Origin: Janthinobacterium sp. 344
Lineage (GTDB): Bacteria > Pseudomonadota > Gammaproteobacteria > Burkholderiales > Burkholderiaceae_D
Direction of reading: 5' to 3'
Assembly (NCBI RefSeq): GCF_900112025.1
Contig: NZ_FOKL01000003.1
Span: 372,001-436,000 of the forward strand
Length of the DNA: 64,000 nucleotides
The notes under the pieces: model-generated
Databases searched by the model: none
What the model was told of the DNA's origin: nothing
What the model saw: the letters and a program-made list of their open reading frames with translations, nothing else
Made by a program: the position numbers and the translations under genes
Shown: positions 27,750 to 35,289 of the stretch, in pieces
Numbering within the stretch: the first letter of the stretch is position 1
Layout of the letters: each line of letters starts with the position of its first letter

Positions 27750-27849
27750 GACAGTGCATGCGGAAAATCGGAAGGCATCAGCTTACACCAATCGCCGCGT
27801 ATCGTCTTGATTTGACAACACGGTTGCAGACTCCGCCGGAATGCCATTC

Positions 27850-27889
27850 GGCGCCGCCGTCAGCTTCGGTCGAAGCTGGCGGCGGCGCC
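27850..27889. terminator. Strong 18-bp hairpin downstream of the Met-rich protein gene
   Basis: Arms 27850-27867 (GGCGCCGCCGTCAGCTTC) and 27872-27889 pair over 18 bp with a single G-T wobble and a 4-nt loop. It lies 32 bp beyond the minus-strand gene at 27922. No T-run follows, so it may be a processing or stability hairpin, or a Rho-assisted end. Confidence 0.55.
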
Positions 27890-27921
27890 AGGCAAACTGC
27901 CTCAGTGGCCATGCCTTGCCA

Positions 27922-28221
27922 TTATTTGCCCATGGCATCCTTGGCCATGCCATCTTTCTTCATTTCATCTTTCTTCATGCCGTCTTTCGCCATGCCGTCT
28001 TTTGCCATGGCATCTTTCGCCATGCCGTCCTTGGCCATGTGATCCTTCTTCATGTGCTTCTTGGCCATCGGCTTGTCCATCGGCTTGTCCATGGCATCCT
28101 TGTGCATGGCGTCGGCCGAGGCGTCCTTGGCCATGGCGTCTTTTTTCATGGCATCCTGGGCGAACGCGGTCCCCGACATGAGGATGGCGGAAGCGATGAT
28201 GGCGGTGATGGTGGTTTTCAT
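27922..28221 (-). CDS. mrpX: Methionine-rich periplasmic protein with MXKDX repeats (MrpX type)
   Basis: A 99-residue exported protein. The signal peptide (residues 1-21, ending GTAFA) is followed by about 78 residues made of pentapeptide repeats of the form M-x-K-D-x. I count 15 methionines in the mature part. In Azospira the protein MrpX of this kind is induced by SigF, is oxidised by hypochlorite in place of other proteins, and is reduced back by YedY1. All those partners follow in this locus. The repeat makes the DNA internally repetitive, so copy number may vary between strains. Antisense frames here are shadows. Confidence 0.9.
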   Translation of the reverse strand: MKTTITAIIASAILMSGTAFAQDAMKKDAMAKDASADAMHKDAMDKPMDKPMAKKHMKKDHMAKDGMAKDAMAKDGMAKDGMKKDEMKKDGMAKDAMGK

Positions 28222-28301
28222 GATGAGTCCTTGTCTCTGGGTTGAATGGGCACATGCCCGGGGTTAAAACTATTGCGGTACTGCCGGTGCTGCTAAGGTG
28301 T

Positions 28302-29072
28302 TCAAGAGCCGCCGAACCAGTTGTATCCCTGGTCCTCCCAATACCCTCCCGGGTAGGTGTTCGTGACGAATATGGCCTGGATATGCTTGGGGTTCTTGTA
28401 GCCCAGCTTGGTCGGCATGCGCAGCTTCATGGGGTAGCCGTACTTGGGCGGCAATTGCTGGCCGTCGTAGGTCAAGGCCATGATGGTTTGCGGATGCAGG
28501 GCCGTGGCCATGTCGATGCTGGTGAAGTAATCATCGGCGCACTTGAAGCCGATGTATTTCGCCGTCTTGTCGGCGCCGACCAGGTTCAGGAAGTGGGCGA
28601 AAGGCACGCCGCCCCACTTGCCGATGGCGCTCCAGCCTTCCACGCAGATGTGGCGCGTGACTTGCGTTTCCTGCGGCAAGGCGCGCAACTGCGGCAAGCT
28701 CCATGGCTTTTTATCCGCGATCAAGCCACTGAGCTCGAGCCGCCAGGCGTCGCCATCGACGGCTTCCACCTCATCCTCGCCATAAAACGCATTGAAGGGG
28801 AACGGCCGGGCAATCATGGAATCGGGATAGGTCGGCGCCAGCTTGTTCGGGTCGAAGAGCCAGCCCTGCACCCGGTCGTTCATGCGCGACACGGCAGTCA
28901 GGGCCTTGTCGATGCTCGCCTCGTCGCTGACGTTGCAGCCCGTCAGCAGCGACAGGCCGCCCAGGGTCAGGCCGCGCTGCAGGAACAGGCGGCGCGACGG
29001 CTGTTCGATCTTGCGCAGGGCGTCGGCCAGCATGGCCTGGCCCTGCTCCTGCACGATGATGGTTTTTTTCAT
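28302..29072 (-). CDS. yedY1: YedY1-type molybdopterin protein, methionine sulfoxide reductase
   Basis: A 256-residue molybdopterin oxidoreductase of the sulfite-oxidase/MsrP family. It has a twin-arginine export signal (SRRLFLQRG, residues 26-34) after a long n-region, and the molybdenum-ligand Cys143 in RHICVEGWSAIGKWGG. In MsrP-type enzymes this centre reduces protein methionine sulfoxide in the periplasm. It is followed by a cytochrome b gene after 18 bp and preceded by the Met-rich peptide gene, as in the SigF/NrsF-controlled YedY1 loci. Its substrate is therefore probably the oxidised neighbour MrpX, by analogy. Confidence 0.9.
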   Translation of the reverse strand: MKKTIIVQEQGQAMLADALRKIEQPSRRLFLQRGLTLGGLSLLTGCNVSDEASIDKALTAVSRMNDRVQGWLFDPNKLAPTYPDSMIARPFPFNAFYGEDEVEAVDGDAWRLELSGLIADKKPWSLPQLRALPQETQVTRHICVEGWSAIGKWGGVPFAHFLNLVGADKTAKYIGFKCADDYFTSIDMATALHPQTIMALTYDGQQLPPKYGYPMKLRMPTKLGYKNPKHIQAIFVTNTYPGGYWEDQGYNWFGGS

Positions 29073-29090
29073 GGGATTCTCCAGTGTCCG

Positions 29091-29696
29091 TCAGCGGCCG
29101 CGCAGCATGGCCAGCAGGGTGCGCGGCACCAGCGCCACCATCACCAGGTGCACGCCGACAAAGCCCACCAGCAGCGCCATGGCGATGAAATGCACGCGGC
29201 GCGCGCTGTCGTAGCCGCCCATCAGCTCGCGCAGCAGGGGAAACTGCACGGATTTCCACAGCACCAGCCCTGACAGCACCAGCACGATGCAATCCAGCAT
29301 GACGAACAGGTAGGCGGCGCGCTGCACCATGTTGTAGTGGCGCGGATCGGCATGCGCCAGCTTGCCTTTCAGGGCGGCGAGAAAATCGGCCAGCAGCAGG
29401 CGCGGCGACAAGGGGAAGAACTGGCGCCGCAGCCGTCCCGAGACGATATTGATGACCAGATACAGCAAGCCATTGGCCACCAGCAGCCACATGGCGGCAA
29501 AGTGCCATTGCAGCGCGCCGCCCAGCCAGCCGCCCAGGGTCAGGGCGCGCGGCAGTTCGAAGGGAAAGAACGGCGCCGCGTTATAGATGCGCCAGCCGCT
29601 GGTGGCCAGCAGCACCACGGCCACGGCATTGAGCCAGTGCGTGAGGCGCAGCCAGGCGGGATGGATCGTCGCGGTCGACATGGCATGGGCAGACAT
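29091..29696 (-). CDS. yedZ1: YedZ1-type cytochrome b561 membrane protein
   Basis: A 201-residue inner-membrane protein with four main hydrophobic helices and conserved histidines (HPAWLRLTHWLNA, QWHFAAMWLL, RRVHFIAMALLVGFVGVHLVMV) that should bind two b-type haems. It would pass electrons from the quinol pool or a reductase to the periplasmic YedY1 enzyme, which follows 18 bp downstream. The ATG at 29696 forms a TGATG overlap with the DUF1223 gene; a longer frame from 29717 is less likely. The four genes 30514 to 28302 read as one operon. Confidence 0.88.
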   Translation of the reverse strand: MSAHAMSTATIHPAWLRLTHWLNAVAVVLLATSGWRIYNAAPFFPFELPRALTLGGWLGGALQWHFAAMWLLVANGLLYLVINIVSGRLRRQFFPLSPRLLLADFLAALKGKLAHADPRHYNMVQRAAYLFVMLDCIVLVLSGLVLWKSVQFPLLRELMGGYDSARRVHFIAMALLVGFVGVHLVMVALVPRTLLAMLRGR

Positions 29697-30514
29697 CACA
29701 GGACTCCCTTGGCGCATTGCGCCGTGCTGACGGCTTGCAGGATGGCGCTGCTGTCGGCCCGCTGCACGAAGGCCACCACTTGCAGCTGCTCCGGGCGCCA
29801 GCTGGCGGGTAGCCTGACTTCACGGCGCAGACTGGCGTGGCCCTGCGCCAGCGCCACGGGCCCCAGCCACAGGCGCACGGCCGCGTCGTGGTGCAGGGTG
29901 GCGCCGCGGTTTTCGCCGCGCAGCACTTTCGAGACGATGCCGCTTTCACTGACGGCCAGATACAAGTCGCCGCCGGTCTGCGCATCGGGCGCCGCCGCCT
30001 GCGCTTCCAGCAGCAGCGTGCCGCCCGGCCCCGGCGTGGCGGCGAGGCTGATATTCACGGGCGCGCCCGTCGCGTTGATGCGGCGTATGGCCGTCGGCAA
30101 CTGGGCATCCCAGCTGCGCAATTCCGTGCCGCCGACAAAAAACTGTGGCGTGTAGGCCACATGGCGGGGCTGGTGGCGCAGCAGCTCGGCCTGGCGCGCA
30201 TCGAATTGCGGCTGCGCCAGCGGGTCTTTCCAGCCGATCTGGTCCCAGTAGGTGACGTGCAGCGCCAGCGGCACGATCAGGCTGGCCGCGCCCGTCCCCG
30301 CCTCCACCTCCCGGCGCAAGGCGCTCAGGCGCTGGTCGGCGGGCGGGCAGCTGGAACAGCCTTCGCTGCTGTACAGTTCCACCAGCGCCGCCGTCTGCGG
30401 CCCGCTTTTCACGGCGCAGCGCTGGCCGGCCGCCATTTGCGCGCCAGCCGGAGCCACCGCGAGCAACAGGCAGGCAGGAAGAAAACAGGCGGCGAGACGG
30501 GACTTGATAATCAT
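29696..30514 (-). CDS. DUF1223 exported thioredoxin-like protein
   Basis: A 272-residue exported protein. A signal peptide (about 1-25, ending APAGAQ) precedes the DUF1223 core with the motif LVELYSSEGCSSCPPADQRLSAL (about 44-66), which resembles a thioredoxin-fold CxxC centre (CSSC). It also has YTPQFFVGGTELRSWD. DUF1223 proteins have no established biochemical role. Being first in the operon with the YedYZ-type pair and next to SigF/NrsF, it probably serves periplasmic thiol or methionine redox repair; this is an inference. It is divergent from sigF with a 145-bp promoter gap. Confidence 0.88.
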   Translation of the reverse strand: MIIKSRLAACFLPACLLLAVAPAGAQMAAGQRCAVKSGPQTAALVELYSSEGCSSCPPADQRLSALRREVEAGTGAASLIVPLALHVTYWDQIGWKDPLAQPQFDARQAELLRHQPRHVAYTPQFFVGGTELRSWDAQLPTAIRRINATGAPVNISLAATPGPGGTLLLEAQAAAPDAQTGGDLYLAVSESGIVSKVLRGENRGATLHHDAAVRLWLGPVALAQGHASLRREVRLPASWRPEQLQVVAFVQRADSSAILQAVSTAQCAKGVL

Positions 30515-30659
30515 GATGACTAACCGTTATAGTGAATTAAGAAGCGTGGAGTGAAGCACTGTGCTTGCCTGTCAATTCGCCGCCACCGGCGGATTGGTTA
30601 CAGCCATCCGCGATTATTTTTCAATTTATTTTTTTCAACGCCTGTCACCAAAGGCCTGC

Positions 30660-31244
30660 ATGCAACGAATACCGGTAAGCGAACACCTGCATGGCACGGA
30701 ATTGCGGCTGCATGGGCTGATGCTGCGCGGGCTCGACGGCGATGCGGCGGCGTACCGCAGTTTCTTGCAGGCGACGAGCGCCCACTTGCGCGCCTTCCTG
30801 CGGCGCCGCCTGCAACGCTGGCCGGACGACGTGGAAGACCTGGTGCAGGAGTGCCTGCTGGCCATCCACAACCAGCGCCTGACGTATGACACTGGCGTGC
30901 CGCTGACGTCGTGGATCCATGCGATCGCGCGCTATAAACTGATCGACTGGCTGCGCCGGCATGCGCGGCGCGAGGCGCAGCACTTGCCGTATGATGAGGA
31001 GGATAGTACGCAGGAACTGTTTTCCAGCGCCGATGCCGAGGCGGCCGAAGCCAGCCGCGACCTGGCGGCCTTGCTGCAGACCTTGCCGGCGCAGCAGCGC
31101 GACGCCATCGTGCATACCAAGCTCGACGGCTGGGCCGTGCGCGACACGGCCAAGGCCATGAATATTTCGGAAGCCAGCGTCAAAGTGGCCGTGCATCGCG
31201 GCCTGAAGACACTGGCGGCCAAGCTGAGGACAAACGCAGAATGA
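30660..31244 (+). CDS. sigF: ECF sigma factor, SigF type
   Basis: A 194-residue extracytoplasmic-function sigma factor. Region 2 spans about 25-95 (FLRRRLQRWPDDVEDLVQECLLAIHNQRLTYDTGVPLTSWIHAIARYKLIDWLRR) and region 4 about 130-185 (LQTLPAQQRDAIVHTKLDGWAVRDTAKAMNISEASVKVAVHRGLKTL). Its partner anti-sigma gene follows with an ATGA overlap. The ATG at 30660 was chosen over 30561 because the extra residues do not belong to the fold. SigF/NrsF systems respond to oxidants such as hypochlorite or heavy metals and switch on the neighbouring YedY1/MrpX genes. Confidence 0.9.
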   Translation: MQRIPVSEHLHGTELRLHGLMLRGLDGDAAAYRSFLQATSAHLRAFLRRRLQRWPDDVEDLVQECLLAIHNQRLTYDTGVPLTSWIHAIARYKLIDWLRRHARREAQHLPYDEEDSTQELFSSADAEAAEASRDLAALLQTLPAQQRDAIVHTKLDGWAVRDTAKAMNISEASVKVAVHRGLKTLAAKLRTNAE

Positions 31245-31888
31245 AAACCGATGACTTGATCGCCATGCTGGCCAGCGGCCCGGATGTGGCCGCCGCCCCG
31301 CCGCCCGGCGCACCGTGGCGCGCCGCCGCCACCCTGGGCGCCGGCCTGCTGGCCAGTATCGCGCTGATGGCGCTGCTGCTGGGCGTGCGCCCCAACCTGG
31401 ACCAGCTCGCCCTGCTGCCCGACTTCTGGATCAAGGTCGGCTTCGTCCTCTGCATCTGCCTGGCGGCCTGGCATGTCAGCCACCGCCTGTGCGTGCCGGG
31501 CGCCAGCACGCGCGCCCTGCCCCTGCTCATCGCCATGCCATTGTTCCTGATGTGGGCGCTGGGCGCCATCATCCTGCAGGAAGCGCCAGCCGAACAGCGG
31601 GCCGAACTGTTCTGGGGCGCCACCTGGCGCAGCTGTCCCCTGCTGATCGCCATGCTGTCGCTGCCCATCCTGGCCGCCGTGCTGCGCCTGATGCGCCAGC
31701 TGGCACCCACGCGCCTGCGATTGGCGGGCGCGGCCGCCGGGTTCGCCGCCGGCGCCATGGCCGCCCTCGTCTACTGCCTGCACTGCCCGGAACTGGCCGC
31801 CAGCTTCGTCGGCTTCTGGTACGTGCTGGGCATGCTGGTACCGACCGCCCTTGGCGCCGCCGTCGGCCCCAAAGTGCTGGCCTGGTAA
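31241..31888 (+). CDS. nrsF: NrsF-family (DUF1109) membrane anti-sigma factor
   Basis: A 215-residue inner-membrane protein with six hydrophobic segments and a short cytoplasmic N-terminus (MKTDDLIAMLASG) that probably binds the sigma factor. Cysteines in the loops and at the membrane boundary (for example in YCLHCPELAAS) could serve as redox sensors, as in NrsF proteins, where conserved Cys residues control release of SigF. The ATGA overlap with the sigma gene guarantees co-expression. No other gene follows closely; 354 bp separate it from the next operon. Confidence 0.88.
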   Translation: MKTDDLIAMLASGPDVAAAPPPGAPWRAAATLGAGLLASIALMALLLGVRPNLDQLALLPDFWIKVGFVLCICLAAWHVSHRLCVPGASTRALPLLIAMPLFLMWALGAIILQEAPAEQRAELFWGATWRSCPLLIAMLSLPILAAVLRLMRQLAPTRLRLAGAAAGFAAGAMAALVYCLHCPELAASFVGFWYVLGMLVPTALGAAVGPKVLAW

Positions 31889-32242
31889 CGCATTGCCCGG
31901 CGAGGGCAGCCGCGTCTATCGACTTCATATCCGCAAAGTCACGCATTCCCACGCGCGCGCCGCCCGTGCGCGCCTGCCCCCCGGCATAGCGCAACCGGCT
32001 GGCGCGGCTGGCCGCTGGCCTGTCTTTTCCTGTCCACAAAATATTTATTCTTGCTGAAGCGCAATATCCACGTAGAGTCGATCTCGTGCGCCAGCCCCCT
32101 GACGATCGACGGCCGTTCACTCTTCTACCAAAAATAAATTGTAAAGAGTGAATCTGATCGTGCTGGCGCCCCGTACAAGTGATGCAGTCCCGTAATTCCT
32201 GCAAGTCCTGTCACCGCGTATAACAATTCAGGGAGAATCGAC
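31889..32242. other. Promoter region of the DUF4331 operon, with an inverted repeat
   Basis: No gene is supported in these 354 bp. A 9-bp perfect inverted repeat, TTCACTCTT (32116-32124) and AAGAGTGAA (32144-32152), has a 19-nt AT-rich loop. It may be a stem-loop or an operator. The AT-rich stretch around 32036-32055 is the other likely promoter part. A ribosome site AGGGAGA stands before the ATG at 32243. Confidence 0.5.
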
Positions 32243-33742
32243 ATGTCTTTGTTCCGCTCGAAAACCGCACTGGGCGCCGCCATCCTGGGCAACCTGCTCG
32301 CCGTGACCCTCGCGCCATCGGCCCACGCTTCCAGCCACCGCGAAGCGCCGTTCATCACGCAAAACCCGAAAGTCGACGCCACCGACTTCTATCTGTTCCG
32401 CAGCTATGAAGCGGGCCGCGGCGCCTACACGACCCTGGTGGCCGACTACGTGCCGCTGCAGGACGCCTATGGCGGGCCGAACTACTTCGCCATGGACCCC
32501 AACGCCCTGTACGAAATCCATATCGACAACAATGGCGACGGCAAGGAAGACATCACCTTCCAGTTCCGCTTCACCAACACCATCAAGGATGGCCAGTTCA
32601 CCGTGGGCGGCAAGAAAGTCTCGATTCCGCTCGTCATCAACGGCGGCGCCATCGACACGGTCAACCCGGCCGGCCTGAACGTGCGCGAAACGTATAGCGT
32701 CACCGTGGTGCGGGGCGACCGCCGCAGCGGCACGCGCAGCAGCGTGACCAATGCCACGGGCGGCGGCACGACCTTCGACAAGCCCGTCGACAATATCGGC
32801 AACAAGGCCATCCCCAACTACGCCGCGTATGCCGCGCAGCACGTGTATGCCGTGAATATTCCCGGCTGCGCCACGCCGGCGCGCATGTTCGTCGGCCAGC
32901 GCAAGGACCCGTTCGTGGTCAACCTGGGCGAAACGTTCGACTTGATCAACATCAAGGCGCCCGCCACGGAGTTCGCCGCGAACGCGGAATCGGCCGCCAA
33001 GGATGACCTGGCCAGGAAAAACGTCACGGCCATCGAAATGGAAGTGCCGACCGCCTGCCTGACGGCGGGCAGCGACCCCGTCATCGGCGGCTGGACCACG
33101 GCCAGCCTGCGCCAGGGCCGCCTGCTGAACCCGGCGCCGGGCACCAGCACCACGGCGTCGAAGGAAGGCGGCGCCTGGGTGCAAGTGTCGCGCCTGGGCA
33201 TGCCCCTGGTCAATGAACTGGTGATCGGCCTGAAGGACAAGGACCGCTTCAACGCCAGCAAGCCATCGGGCGACGCGCAATTTGCCGACTACGTAACCAA
33301 TCCCACGGCACCGGCCCTGGTGGAAGTGCTGTACGGCTCGGCCGGCGCCAAGGCGCCCACCAACTTCCCCCGCAATGACCTGGTGGCCACCTTCCTGACA
33401 GGCATCAAGGGCGTGAACCAGCCCGTCACCGTGACGGCATCGGAAATGCTGCGCCTGAACACCTCGATTGCCGCCACCGCGGTGGGCGCGCAAAACCGCC
33501 TCGGCGTCATCGGCGGCGATAACGCGGGCTTCCCGAACGGCCGGCGTCCCGGCGACGACGTGGTCGACGTGGTGCTGCGCGTGGCCATGGGCAAGCTGTG
33601 CACGCTGAACATCGGCTGCGCCCCGGCCGACGCCCCCGCCGGCGGCCTGCACTTCACGGACGGCGCCTATCTCGATGAAACCTTCTTCACGGCAGGCTTC
33701 CCCTATCTGAAAAACCCCGTGGCCGGTTCGCCGCAGCAATAA
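32243..33742 (+). CDS. DUF4331 exported protein
   Basis: A 499-residue exported protein. The signal peptide ends near APSAHA (residue 29) and is followed at once by the family signature SSHREAPFITQNPKVDATDFYLFRSYE. The DUF4331 fold spans the whole mature chain. The protein is probably periplasmic or outer-surface; its function is not known. It opens a four-gene unit with a small lipoprotein, a TPR protein and a HupE/UreJ membrane protein. I have the impression that this grouping recurs in proteobacteria. EF-hand-like acidic loops occur (DNNGDGKEDITF), so calcium or metal binding is plausible. A good AGGGAGA ribosome site precedes the start. Confidence 0.9.
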   Translation: MSLFRSKTALGAAILGNLLAVTLAPSAHASSHREAPFITQNPKVDATDFYLFRSYEAGRGAYTTLVADYVPLQDAYGGPNYFAMDPNALYEIHIDNNGDGKEDITFQFRFTNTIKDGQFTVGGKKVSIPLVINGGAIDTVNPAGLNVRETYSVTVVRGDRRSGTRSSVTNATGGGTTFDKPVDNIGNKAIPNYAAYAAQHVYAVNIPGCATPARMFVGQRKDPFVVNLGETFDLINIKAPATEFAANAESAAKDDLARKNVTAIEMEVPTACLTAGSDPVIGGWTTASLRQGRLLNPAPGTSTTASKEGGAWVQVSRLGMPLVNELVIGLKDKDRFNASKPSGDAQFADYVTNPTAPALVEVLYGSAGAKAPTNFPRNDLVATFLTGIKGVNQPVTVTASEMLRLNTSIAATAVGAQNRLGVIGGDNAGFPNGRRPGDDVVDVVLRVAMGKLCTLNIGCAPADAPAGGLHFTDGAYLDETFFTAGFPYLKNPVAGSPQQ

Positions 33743-33759
33743 GCCGACAGGAGAACGCG

Positions 33760-34002
33760 ATGAAAAAGCTCTATGCAATCAGCGCCCTGGCGCTCGCGGC
33801 CCTGCTCGGTGGCTGCGGTGGCGGTGGCAGCAGCACCGATAGCGGCAGCGGCGGCGTCAATCCGCCACCGGTGGCCATGCTCGATGCGTTTTATGTGGCC
33901 GTCAGCAACGTCATCCTGACCACCAGCGAGGACAAGGAAGGCGTCAGCATCGACGCCATCATGGCGACGTCCCCGGAAACCACGGAACCCGTGCCGTTGT
34001 AA
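33760..34002 (+). CDS. Small lipoprotein of the DUF4331 operon
   Basis: An 80-residue lipoprotein: signal peptide MKKLYAISALALAALLGG with lipobox Cys19, then a Gly/Ser-rich linker and an acidic C-terminal part (about 40-80). No known domain is seen. It begins 17 bp after the DUF4331 gene with a ribosome site AGGAGA, so it belongs to the same transcript. It may anchor or partner the DUF4331 protein. The function is unknown. Confidence 0.8.
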   Translation: MKKLYAISALALAALLGGCGGGGSSTDSGSGGVNPPPVAMLDAFYVAVSNVILTTSEDKEGVSIDAIMATSPETTEPVPL

Positions 34003-34077
34003 ATCCGGGCGGGCGCCGGCAACACGGCTTTCCGGCGCCCCTGTCGATTCCTTCCATCCCTGTCCACGGCATCCGCG

Positions 34078-35289
34078 ATGAAAATAGCCATTTCCCTGCT
34101 GTGCGCCTGCCTGCCCGTGCTGGCACCTGCCGCGCCCTACACGCCGAAAGATGGCGGCACCGTCATCGAGCAGCTGCCGCGCCGCGCCGACGCCACGCAG
34201 CTGGCACTGCGCGGCCTGCGCCAGCAACTGACTGACAATCCGCAAGACCTGGCGCTGGCCGCCGGCCTGGCGCAGCGCTATATCGCGCTGGCGCGCAGCG
34301 AGACGGATCCGCGCTATCTGGGCTACGCGCAGGCGGCGCTGGCGCCGTGGTGGCGGCAGGCGGCGCCGCCCGTGCCCGTGCGCCTGCTGCGCGCCACCAT
34401 TTTGCAAAGCACGCACCAGTTCGGCCCCGCGCTGCACGATCTCGACGCCGTGATCGCGCAGGAACCGGCCAATGGCCAGGCCTGGCTGACGCGGGCCACC
34501 GTGCTCACCGTGCAGGGCGACTATGCGAAGGCGACGGCCAGCTGCGCGCGCCTGTCCGCCTTGAGCACGCAACTCGTCACCGTCACCTGCATCGCCAACG
34601 TGGCCAGCGTCACAGGCCGCGCCGCCGCCAGCGAGCGCTTGCTGGACCTGACCTTGCAACGCAGCGCCGGCGCGGCGCCCGAGCTGGAAAGCTGGGCTTT
34701 GACGCTGCTGGCGGAAATGGCCACGCGGCGCGGCGAGATGGCCCTGGCCGAGGCACGCTACGCAACAGCCCTGGCGCGGCAGCCGCGCGACAGCTACCTG
34801 CTGGGCGCGTATGCGGATTTCCTGCTCGACCAGCGCCGTCCGCAGGAGGTCGTCAAGCTGCTCAAGGACCAGCAGCGCATCGACGCCCTGCTGCTGCGCT
34901 ACGCGCTGGCGCTGCAGGCGCTGCCCGGCCAACAGACGGCACTCCAGGCCGCGACAGCGGAACTGGCGGCCCGCTTCAACGCCGCCATGCAGCGCGGCGA
35001 CACGGTGCACCAGCGCGAACAGGCGCGTTTCGCCCTGTTCCTGCAGCGCGATGTGCCGGCCGCCGTGCAACTGGCGCAGAAAAACTGGGCCATCCAGAAG
35101 GAAGTGCCGGACATGCGCATCCTGCTCGAAGCGGCGCTGGCCGCGCGCAATTACGCCGCCGCGCAGCCCGTGCTGGCCTGGGTGGCGGCGAACGGCGTGG
35201 AAGACGTGGCCCTGCAGCGCCTCGTCAGGCAGCTGGGGCCGCAGGACGGCCAGAAGCTCAGCGCCGCGCGCAAGGCGGGTGCCCTGTGA
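34078..35289 (+). CDS. Exported TPR-repeat protein
   Basis: A 403-residue protein with a signal peptide (MKIAISLLCACLPVLAPAAP) and helical repeats of TPR type through most of its length (for example ARYLGYAQAALAPWWRQ, ALHDLDAVIAQEPANGQAWLTRATVLTVQGDYAKATASCARL, ALAEARYATALARQPRDSYLLGAYADFLLDQRRPQEVVKLL). It is probably a periplasmic scaffold. It lies 75 bp after the lipoprotein gene and overlaps the HupE gene through a GTGA junction. Large same-strand and antisense frames over it are shadows. The partner proteins are presumably those of this operon. Confidence 0.85.
   Translation: MKIAISLLCACLPVLAPAAPYTPKDGGTVIEQLPRRADATQLALRGLRQQLTDNPQDLALAAGLAQRYIALARSETDPRYLGYAQAALAPWWRQAAPPVPVRLLRATILQSTHQFGPALHDLDAVIAQEPANGQAWLTRATVLTVQGDYAKATASCARLSALSTQLVTVTCIANVASVTGRAAASERLLDLTLQRSAGAAPELESWALTLLAEMATRRGEMALAEARYATALARQPRDSYLLGAYADFLLDQRRPQEVVKLLKDQQRIDALLLRYALALQALPGQQTALQAATAELAARFNAAMQRGDTVHQREQARFALFLQRDVPAAVQLAQKNWAIQKEVPDMRILLEAALAARNYAAAQPVLAWVAANGVEDVALQRLVRQLGPQDGQKLSAARKAGAL

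Noticed and set aside
28840..30155. Plus-strand frames of 120-270 codons over the YedY1/YedZ1/DUF1223 genes
   Set aside because: Antisense shadows of well-supported genes.
30640..32225. Shared nonamer CCTGTCACC before sigF and before the DUF4331 operon as an ECF promoter
   Set aside because: Only nine bases, different flanks and different distances to the starts; such a match is expected by chance.
34347..35285. N-terminal 313 codons of a 721-codon frame joined to HupE
   Set aside because: They are the out-of-frame reading of the TPR gene; the GTG at 35286 with a signal peptide is the natural start.
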